From positions 1 to 64,000 of the forward strand of contig CAZMCC010000006.1 of assembly GCA_964564695.1 (NCBI GenBank): DNA of 64,000 bases, read 5' to 3'. A program made the translations under genes and the position numbers. The DNA comes from CAZMCC01 sp964564695. Its GTDB lineage: Bacteria; Planctomycetota; Phycisphaerae; Phycisphaerales; UBA1924. This document shows, in pieces, positions 58,451 through 64,000 of this stretch; the stretch's first letter is position 1, and every line of letters starts with the position of its first letter. The notes beneath the pieces were generated by a model, which saw only the letters and a program-made list of their open reading frames with translations, was not told the origin of the DNA and did not search any database.

Positions 58451-59410
58451 TCAACAACGCTTTCGGTCTCTCAGGGCCATGTCGACGAGTTTGGCGCAGA
58501 GCTGGGGCATGTCGATGCCGGCGGCTTTGGCGGCTTTGGGGACGAGGGAGTGGTCGGTGAAGCCGGGGGTGGTGTTGACTTCGAGCATCCACACAGCGCC
58601 CTTGGGATCGAGCATGAAGTCGGCTCTTGCGACGTGGCGGAGGTGGAGGGCGGCGCAGAGGCGCTCGGCGTCTTTCTTGACCTGGGCGGCGATGGCGCTG
58701 TCGAGGGTGAGGTCGACGCCTTCGAGGAGGTAGCGGGTGTCGTCGCGGAGGTACTTGGCGTTGTAGTCGTAGAGGCCTTCTTTGGGGACGATCTCGATGA
58801 CGGGGAGGGCGCGGCCGTCGAGGACGCCGACGGTGAGCTCTCTCGCCCCCCCATGAGCGCCGCCGATTTTCGGCTCGACCATGTAGGGGCGGACGAGGCC
58901 CTTCTTCTGTTCCGCGTTGATCGTGTCGATGGCGGTAGCGAAGGCGGCGGCGTCGTTGCAGACGTGCAGGCCGATCGTGGAACCTTCGTGGATGGGCTTG
59001 ACGACGACGGGGAAGGGGAAGGGAGAGACGCGGTCGCGGGTGTTGAGGACGCCGACGGGGGCGGTCTGGATGGCGTGCTTGAGGGCTTCGGCTTTGGTCG
59101 CGATCTTGTCCATCGCGAGGCGGCTGGGGGCGGCGCCGGAGCCGACGAAGGGGCGGGCGTCGGCTTCGAGGAGGTCCTGCAAAGGGCCGCCTTCGCCCCA
59201 CGGGCCGTGGAGGTAGGGGAAGACGACATCGGCCTTCATGGCGCGGAGCTGGGGCGCGGTGAGGGTGTCGATGATCTCGAGGGTGACGTCGAAGCGACCG
59301 GAGTCGCGGAGGCCCTGGGCGATGGCGGAGGAGGACTTGATGGAGACGTCGCGTTCGGCGTCAGGGCCGCCGCCGAGGACGAGGACGCTGATCTTCTCGC
59401 GCGGGGCCAC
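58451..59410 (-). CDS. ddl: D-alanine--D-alanine ligase
   Basis: GTG start; 319 residues. ATP-grasp features: LVLGGGPDAERDVSI at the start, FPYLHGPWGEGGPLQDLLEA, PFPVVVKPIHEGSTIG, and LEVNTTPGFTDHSLVPKAA at the end. A Gly-rich stretch (KIGGAHGGAREL) interrupts the usual EPFIPGREL region. It joins two D-Ala for peptidoglycan precursors. It follows murB by two bases. Confidence 0.93.
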   Translation of the reverse strand: MAPREKISVLVLGGGPDAERDVSIKSSSAIAQGLRDSGRFDVTLEIIDTLTAPQLRAMKADVVFPYLHGPWGEGGPLQDLLEADARPFVGSGAAPSRLAMDKIATKAEALKHAIQTAPVGVLNTRDRVSPFPFPVVVKPIHEGSTIGLHVCNDAAAFATAIDTINAEQKKGLVRPYMVEPKIGGAHGGARELTVGVLDGRALPVIEIVPKEGLYDYNAKYLRDDTRYLLEGVDLTLDSAIAAQVKKDAERLCAALHLRHVARADFMLDPKGAVWMLEVNTTPGFTDHSLVPKAAKAAGIDMPQLCAKLVDMALRDRKRC

Positions 59411-59412
59411 GG

Positions 59413-60378
59413 TCAGGCGGTCCTCTTGGCGGCGTTGGCGGCGCTACCGGGGGGGGCGGGCTCGCGTTTCCAGATGACGACTTCGGTTTCGAGGGGGACG
59501 CCGAACTTGTCGAGGACGGCCTTCTTGACCATGTCGATGAGGGTGAGGACGTCCTTGGCGGTGCAGCCGCGTTTGGCGACGAAGAAGTTGGCGTGGCGGT
59601 CGGAGACCTTGGCGCCGCCGTACTTCATGTTCTTGCAGCCGGCGAGGTCGATGAGCTGGCCGGCGGAGACGCGGGCGCCGGGGACGCCGATGTTGTCGAG
59701 GTAGCCCTTGAGGGTGGGGTTCTTGAAGGTGCAGCCGGCGGAGTTGTCGGCCATGGGCTGGGATTTCTTTTTGTAGGCCATGACCTCGAGCTGGCGGGCG
59801 CGGGTCTTCTTGGGGTCCTCGCGGTGGAGCTTGAACTCGACGCCGGTGACGATGAGGCCCTTGGCGGCGAGGCCGGAGCGGCGGTAGGAGAAGTCGGACT
59901 CGAACTTGTCGAGCTCGATTTCCTCGCCCTGGCGCGTGAGGCAGTAGACGCGGCGGACGACGCTGGCGAACTCGGCGAAGGTGCCGCCGGCGTTCATGAT
60001 GGCGGCGCCGCCGACGGTGGCGGGGATTCCGGAGAGGCCTTCGAGGCCGGCGAAGCCGAGGCGGACGGTCTCGTTGATGAGCTTGGGGAGGTTGACGCCG
60101 GCGCCGGCGGTGACGCGGCAGTGTTCCTGGTCGATGGCGACGCCGCAGAGCTCGCCGCCTTCACCATCGAGCTTGACGACGAGTTCGCCCACGCCGTCGT
60201 CGTCGACGAGGAGGTTGGCGCCGTCGCCGAGGATTCGGAGCTTGGGGTCGATTTCGAGGGCGCGTCTGAGCTGGTCGGTGGTGCCGATGGAGGTGAGGCG
60301 GTCGGCGCCGCCGCCGACGCCGAACCAGGTGGGGATGGGGGCGTTGCGTTGGATGGCGAGGTCGGTGGCCACGGGCAT
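59413..60378 (-). CDS. murB: UDP-N-acetylenolpyruvoylglucosamine reductase
   Basis: ATG with GAGG seven bases upstream; 321 residues. FAD-binding segments: LRILGDGANLLVDDDGVGEL and GLSGIPATVGGAAIMNAG; SYRRSGL follows. The proton-donor motif usually GSxFKNP reads SAGCTFKNP, a Cys in place of Ser. The C-terminal VSAGQLIDLAGCKNMKYGGA and VSDRHANFFV match type II MurB. It reduces the enolpyruvyl group after MurA. Confidence 0.93.
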   Translation of the reverse strand: MPVATDLAIQRNAPIPTWFGVGGGADRLTSIGTTDQLRRALEIDPKLRILGDGANLLVDDDGVGELVVKLDGEGGELCGVAIDQEHCRVTAGAGVNLPKLINETVRLGFAGLEGLSGIPATVGGAAIMNAGGTFAEFASVVRRVYCLTRQGEEIELDKFESDFSYRRSGLAAKGLIVTGVEFKLHREDPKKTRARQLEVMAYKKKSQPMADNSAGCTFKNPTLKGYLDNIGVPGARVSAGQLIDLAGCKNMKYGGAKVSDRHANFFVAKRGCTAKDVLTLIDMVKKAVLDKFGVPLETEVVIWKREPAPPGSAANAAKRTA

Positions 60379-60394
60379 GAACGAACCTCAGAGG

Positions 60395-60429
60395 GGACTA
60401 GGGACTAGGGACTAGGGACTAGGGACTAG
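60395..60429. repeat. Tandem heptanucleotide repeat, 5 copies
   Basis: GGACTAG is repeated five times without change between murC and murB. Confidence 0.9.
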
Positions 60430-60442
60430 GGGGTGGGAGCAG

Positions 60443-62047
60443 TTACTTGCCGCCGGCGAGGAAGCCCTTGGCGACCTCGTCGACGGGGCCGGCGCCCATG
60501 ACGACGACGACGTCGCCGGGGCGGCAGATGACTTCGAGCTGCTCGACGATCGCCTCGAAGGGGTAGAGGTGCATGGCCTGGACGCCCTTGGCGCGGAGGC
60601 GGTCGACGAGGTCTGCGGCGGAGACCTTGGTCTTCTCCTGGATGGAGTCGCGGACGAAGTAGATGTGCGGGACGATGACGATGTCGGCGGCCTCGAAGGC
60701 GGCGGCGAACTCGTCGAGGAGGTGGCGGGTGCGCGAGTGCTGGTGGGGCTGGAAGACGCAGATGAGGCGGCCGCCGTTGTCCTTGGGGCGCTCGGAGTCG
60801 CGCAGGGCGCGGAGGGTGGTGTCGACCTCGGTGGGGTGGTGGCCGTAGTCGTCGAAGACTTTGACGGCGCCGCCCCAGAGGAGCTGGCGTTCGCCGAGGA
60901 ACTGGTTGCGGCGGTTGACGCCCTTGAAGCCCTCGATGGCGGCGGCCGTGGCGGCGGGGTCGGCGCCGACGATGGTCGCGACGGCGACGGCGGTGGCCGC
61001 GTTCATCGCGTTGTGCTCGCCGGGCATGGGGGTGACCCAGGTGGCGATCTGCTTCGCGCCCATGCCCCCCCCACCGTTGCGGCGGGCGAGGGAGGTCTTG
61101 CGGGAGGCGAGGTCCCAGGTAACGACCCAGTCGGCGCTGGGGCTGAAGCCGATGGTCTGGACGTCGCAGGCGAGGCCGGCGGTGATCTCGCGCTTGTGGG
61201 CGCCCTTGTCGGCGATGAGGAGGACGCCGCCGTCCTTGGCCGAGGGGATGCCCTGGGCGAAGACGCGGAAGGCTTCGACGACGGCGTCGAGCGAGCCGTA
61301 GATGTCGAGATGGTCGGCTTCGACGGCGGTGATGGTGGCGACGAGGGGGTGGTAGTTGTGGAAGCTGCGGTTGAACTCGCAGGCTTCGACGATGAGCAGG
61401 CCGGGGCGCTTGGCGAGCGGGCGGGTGGGGATGTGCTGGGAGCCGAGGCGGAGGCCGCCGCCGGTCGCAGCCGCGCCCGCGGCGCCGACGCGGGCGAGGG
61501 CGGTGGGGTCGGCGCCGAGCTGGGGGCAGGTGGCGCCGACGATGACGGAGGGGTCGAGGCCGGCGGCGGCGAGGGCGACGCCGAGCAGGGCGGTGGTGGT
61601 GGTCTTGCCGTGGGTTCCGGCGATGGCGATGCCGGTGGCGCCGGTCATGCACTTGCCGAGGGCCTCGGCGTAGACGAGGACGGGGATGCCGCGGCGCTGG
61701 GCCTCGAGGACCTGGGGGTGGTCGGGCTTGACGGCGGCGGAGGCGATGACGATCTGTGCGTCTTCGGGGAGAGTGGCGGCGGACTGGTCGAAGCCGACGG
61801 CGAAGTGGTCGGCGGCGAGGGCTTCGGTGAAGACGGAGGGATAGAGGTCGGAGCCACAGACGATGGCGCCGCGGGCGCGGAGCATGCGGGCGAGGCCGGA
61901 CATGCCGCAGCCGCCGATGCCGATCATGGTGACGCGGGCGCCGGCGGGCGGCCAGAGGCCCGGGGAAGGGCTGGCGTGCGCGTGGTCGATGTCGGCTTGA
62001 GGCATAGCGGAAACGGCGGCGTGTGGGGAGCCGCGGAGGGTGGTCAT
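60443..62047 (-). CDS. murC: UDP-N-acetylmuramate--L-alanine ligase
   Basis: The 534-residue protein has the N-terminal Rossmann signature MIGIGGCGMSGLARMLRARG, the ATP loop IAGTHGKTTTTALLG, EADHLDIYGS and DDYGHHPTEV near the C-terminal domain. It adds L-Ala to UDP-MurNAc. It is about 60 residues longer than usual because of an N-terminal extension and inserts near 185 and 330. It heads the murC-murB-ddl-ftsQ-like order. Confidence 0.94.
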   Translation of the reverse strand: MTTLRGSPHAAVSAMPQADIDHAHASPSPGLWPPAGARVTMIGIGGCGMSGLARMLRARGAIVCGSDLYPSVFTEALAADHFAVGFDQSAATLPEDAQIVIASAAVKPDHPQVLEAQRRGIPVLVYAEALGKCMTGATGIAIAGTHGKTTTTALLGVALAAAGLDPSVIVGATCPQLGADPTALARVGAAGAAATGGGLRLGSQHIPTRPLAKRPGLLIVEACEFNRSFHNYHPLVATITAVEADHLDIYGSLDAVVEAFRVFAQGIPSAKDGGVLLIADKGAHKREITAGLACDVQTIGFSPSADWVVTWDLASRKTSLARRNGGGGMGAKQIATWVTPMPGEHNAMNAATAVAVATIVGADPAATAAAIEGFKGVNRRNQFLGERQLLWGGAVKVFDDYGHHPTEVDTTLRALRDSERPKDNGGRLICVFQPHQHSRTRHLLDEFAAAFEAADIVIVPHIYFVRDSIQEKTKVSAADLVDRLRAKGVQAMHLYPFEAIVEQLEVICRPGDVVVVMGAGPVDEVAKGFLAGGK

Positions 62048-62095
62048 GGGGATGTTATCGGCGCTGGGGAAGGCGGGGCATGAGAGGGGAGAACG

Positions 62096-62180
62096 CGGAA
62101 CAGCGGAACAGCGGAAACACGGAAAATCAGAGGGGAAGCGGCGGATTGCCTGCTTGATTTTCCGCTGTTCCGCTGTTCCG
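62096..62180. repeat. 19-bp inverted repeat at ndh 3' end
   Basis: CGGAACAGCGGAACAGCGG at 62096-62114 has an exact inverse at 62162-62180. Inside it, GGAAAATC (62121-62128) also pairs with GATTTTCC. The arms each hold a repeated CGGAACAG unit. The right arm encodes part of the C-terminus of the NADH dehydrogenase. Confidence 0.85.
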
Positions 62181-63536
62181 ACTTTCCATGTTCTCGGTGC
62201 CGATCGGCTGCTTGATGCGGATGAACGCCTCGCCGGTGATCAGGCGTGCGTCGCGCGAGAACACCGCCCAGTTCCAGAACCAGTTGAGCATGACGGCGAG
62301 GCGGTTGCGGAAGCCGATCAGGAAGGTGATGTGGATGGCGGCCCAGAGGAGCCAGGCGAAGAGGCCCGCGACGTGGAAGCCCTTGATGTCGGCGACGGCG
62401 CGGGCGCGGCCGATGGTGGCGAGGTTGCCCTTGTCGTTGTAGATGAAGGGGGGGCGGGCAGCGGAGGCCGTTGAGGTGGATTTTGCGGCGAGCTCGCGGG
62501 CGATGGTGCGGCCGGCGTAGTGGCCCATCTGGATGCCGCCTTGGGCGACACCCGGGACCGGGGGGCCGTCGCCCCCGGACTTGGCAAAGGCGACGTCGCC
62601 GCAGACGAAGAGTTCGGGGTGGTTGGGGATGGTGAGGTCGGGGAGGACGGGGACGCGGCCCGAGCGGTCGGTCTCGATGCCGAGCGTTCGGGTGAGGGGG
62701 CTGGCGGTGACGCCGGCGGCCCAGAGGATGTTGCGGACGGCGAGGTGTTCCGAGTTGTTGATCTGGAGAACGCCGTCGGTGACGTTGGTGATGCGGGCGT
62801 TGAGGCGGACTTCGACGCCCATGGCTTCGAGGTCGCGCTTGGCGCGGGCGGAGAGGTCGGGGGGGAAGGCTTCGAGCAGGCGGTCGGCGCCCTGGAAGAG
62901 GATGACGCGGGCGGTGGTGGTGTCGATGCGGCGGAAGTCGGCGGGGATGGTCTGGGCGGCGATTTCCTTGATGGCGCCGGCGAGTTCGACGCCGGTGGGG
63001 CCGCCGCCGACGATGGCGAAGGTGAGGGCGGCGACGCGCTCGGAGTCGGAACCCTCGTACTCGGCGGACTCGAAGGCGAGGAGGATGCGGCGCCGGATCT
63101 CGATGGCGTCTTCGAGGGATTTGAGGCCGGGGGCGGTGGTGGACCAGTCGTCGTGGCCGAAGTAGGAGTGCGTTGCGCCGGCGGCGAGGATGAGGTAGTC
63201 GTAGGGGATGGTGACGGCGGGGCCGACGTTGCCGCCGACGGTGATCGTCTTTGCCGCGGGGTCGATCGACGTGACCTCGGCGAGGACGACGGCGCAGTTC
63301 TTCTGGGCGCGGAGGATGTGGCGGATCGGCGCGGAGATGTCGGCGGGCGAAAGCGCGGCGGTGGCGACCTGGTAGAGGAGCGGCTGGAAGACGTGGTGGT
63401 TGCGGCGGTCGAGGAGGGTGACGCGGGCTGGCGCTTTCGCGAGGGCGCGTGCGGCGGCGAGGCCGGCGAAGCCGGCGCCGATGATGATGACGTGGGGGAG
63501 GCGGGGAGCGTCAGCGGGTGGCGCGCTCGGGGACAT
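62127..63536 (-). CDS. ndh: Type II NADH dehydrogenase
   Basis: The 469-residue protein has the FAD site IIIGAGFAGLAAARALAKAP, the second dinucleotide fold FAIVGGGPTGVELAGAIKEI, and LFVCGDVAF, then VAQGGIQMGHYAGRTIA. A C-terminal membrane-binding part (FAWLLWAAIHITFLIGFRNR) ends in ARLITGE. It oxidises NADH and passes electrons to quinone without pumping protons. The last about 20 residues are encoded by an inverted repeat and are probably a read-out extension. Confidence 0.93.
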   Translation of the reverse strand: MSPSAPPADAPRLPHVIIIGAGFAGLAAARALAKAPARVTLLDRRNHHVFQPLLYQVATAALSPADISAPIRHILRAQKNCAVVLAEVTSIDPAAKTITVGGNVGPAVTIPYDYLILAAGATHSYFGHDDWSTTAPGLKSLEDAIEIRRRILLAFESAEYEGSDSERVAALTFAIVGGGPTGVELAGAIKEIAAQTIPADFRRIDTTTARVILFQGADRLLEAFPPDLSARAKRDLEAMGVEVRLNARITNVTDGVLQINNSEHLAVRNILWAAGVTASPLTRTLGIETDRSGRVPVLPDLTIPNHPELFVCGDVAFAKSGGDGPPVPGVAQGGIQMGHYAGRTIARELAAKSTSTASAARPPFIYNDKGNLATIGRARAVADIKGFHVAGLFAWLLWAAIHITFLIGFRNRLAVMLNWFWNWAVFSRDARLITGEAFIRIKQPIGTENMESRNSGTAENQAGNPPLPL

Positions 63537-63562
63537 GGGGAGTCATAGGCGCGGGAACAGAG

Positions 63563-63625
63563 CCCCTCGCGCGAGCGAGGGGTGCTGTGGCACGGGCGCA
63601 CAGGACCTCCCGCTTGCGCGGGAGG
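63563..63625. terminator. Two GC-rich hairpins between smc and ndh
   Basis: CCCCTCGC/GCGAGGGG (63563-63582, loop GCGA) and CCTCCCGC/GCGGGAGG (63606-63625, loop TTGC) are both perfect 8-bp stems. They follow the smc stop on the minus strand. No T run is present, so termination is a guess. Confidence 0.45.
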
Positions 63626-63639
63626 CTCGGATCAGGAGG

Positions 63640-64000
63640 TCACTTTGCTTCGTCGGGCTTCACGCCGACCAGCGCTGCTCGCAATCCGGCGCTCGGTCGC
63701 ACCACGATCTCGGGGACGGGTTCGACGATCACCGGGGTCGGGAGCGCTTCGGGGGCCTTTGCCTTGGTGCCGCCCCCCCCAATCGTGCCCTCGATCTTGA
63801 TCTTGCCGTCGGGGGCGACCTGGTCGACGCGGACGCTGACGCGCTTGGAGACGCCGCGTTCCTGCATGGTGACGCCGTAGAGGAGGTCGGCGGCCTGCAT
63901 GGTGCGCTTGTGGTGGGTGATGACGATGAAGTGGGACTTGTCGAGGAAGCGGCGGACGACGTTGCAGAATCTCTCGACGTTGGAGTCGTCGAGCGCGGCG
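63640..64000 (-). CDS. smc: Chromosome segregation protein SMC, C-terminal part (5' end outside window)
   Basis: The frame enters from the right edge and encodes the end of the ATPase head: ALDDSNVERFCNVVRRFLDK (D-loop region), then SHFIVITHHKRTMQAADLLY and GVTMQERGVSKRVSVRVDQV. About 50 extra residues rich in Pro and Val follow. SMC dimers organise and segregate the chromosome. The Walker A part lies outside the window. Confidence 0.88.
   Translation of the reverse strand, partial: AALDDSNVERFCNVVRRFLDKSHFIVITHHKRTMQAADLLYGVTMQERGVSKRVSVRVDQVAPDGKIKIEGTIGGGGTKAKAPEALPTPVIVEPVPEIVVRPSAGLRAALVGVKPDEAK

Noticed and set aside
57111..58733. Plus-strand frame opposite the ftsQ-like gene
   Set aside because: Gly/Asp/Glu-rich shadow without domains.
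60569..62083. Plus-strand frame opposite murC
   Set aside because: Gly/Asp/Val-rich shadow; murC motifs are certain.
1..64000. CRISPR array or diversity-generating retroelement
   Set aside because: No regularly spaced short repeats and no reverse transcriptase with template/variable repeats were seen.

Overview
The window is high-GC DNA from what looks like a planctomycete, probably of the Phycisphaerae type. The case rests on the style of the host genes, not on a marker gene: a VPAPG-type PEP-CTERM protein, a characteristic SMC C-terminus, and dispersed repeats carrying NPERQRR-like and TAAGAGCCGCGAGCG-type motifs. About 40 kb of it is a siphovirus-like prophage whose left end lies outside the window; the rest is chromosome.

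Prophage, 1 to about 40371. The left part (1-8573) is a tightly overlapped plus-strand set of DNA-metabolism genes: a helix-turn-helix protein, a ParB-like protein, a PolX-like nucleotidyltransferase, a RusA resolvase, a D12-class adenine methyltransferase and an HNH nuclease. Then come packaging and head genes (9167-16609: small and large terminase, portal, HK97-type protease and capsid), connector and tail genes (16766-22385), the tape measure (22382-24901), a two-gene insertion with its own promoter (24910-26018: lipoprotein plus membrane-anchored HIRAN protein), and the tail tip and fibres (26058-36084), including a 1592-residue NlpC/P60-J-like-PA14 fusion. A strong hairpin at 36127-36158 separates these from convergent minus-strand genes (a structural-type protein, a membrane coiled-coil protein, a ParB-methyltransferase fusion and a small repressor-like protein). 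A tyrosine integrase follows; its end overlaps the tRNA-Phe gene, the likely attachment site. Four copies of one motif, TTGAYC-N13-GGGRAG-TAT, sit in gaps of the late region and look like shared phage promoters.

Chromosome, 40371-64000. In order: tRNA-Phe; a CYTH protein and ligA; a small protein with a paralogue 7.5 kb away; a divergent folD; tatA; a secreted beta-helix protein; tRNA-Met followed by a decayed island (integrase pseudogene, tmRNA-like 5' fragment, NTPase fragment); a GyrI-like protein; a stand-alone Clp N-domain protein; membrane, PEP-CTERM, GNAT and porin genes; greA; and a minus-strand run ending in a cell-wall/division cluster transcribed ndh, murC, murB, ddl, ftsQ-like, membrane protein. 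The window closes in the 3' end of smc. Intergenic spaces on the chromosomal side are rich in hairpins and dispersed repeats.

Functions come from reading translated sequences and family knowledge; no database search was run. No CRISPR array, rRNA or insertion sequence was seen, and no stand-alone endolysin was recognised in the visible part of the prophage.
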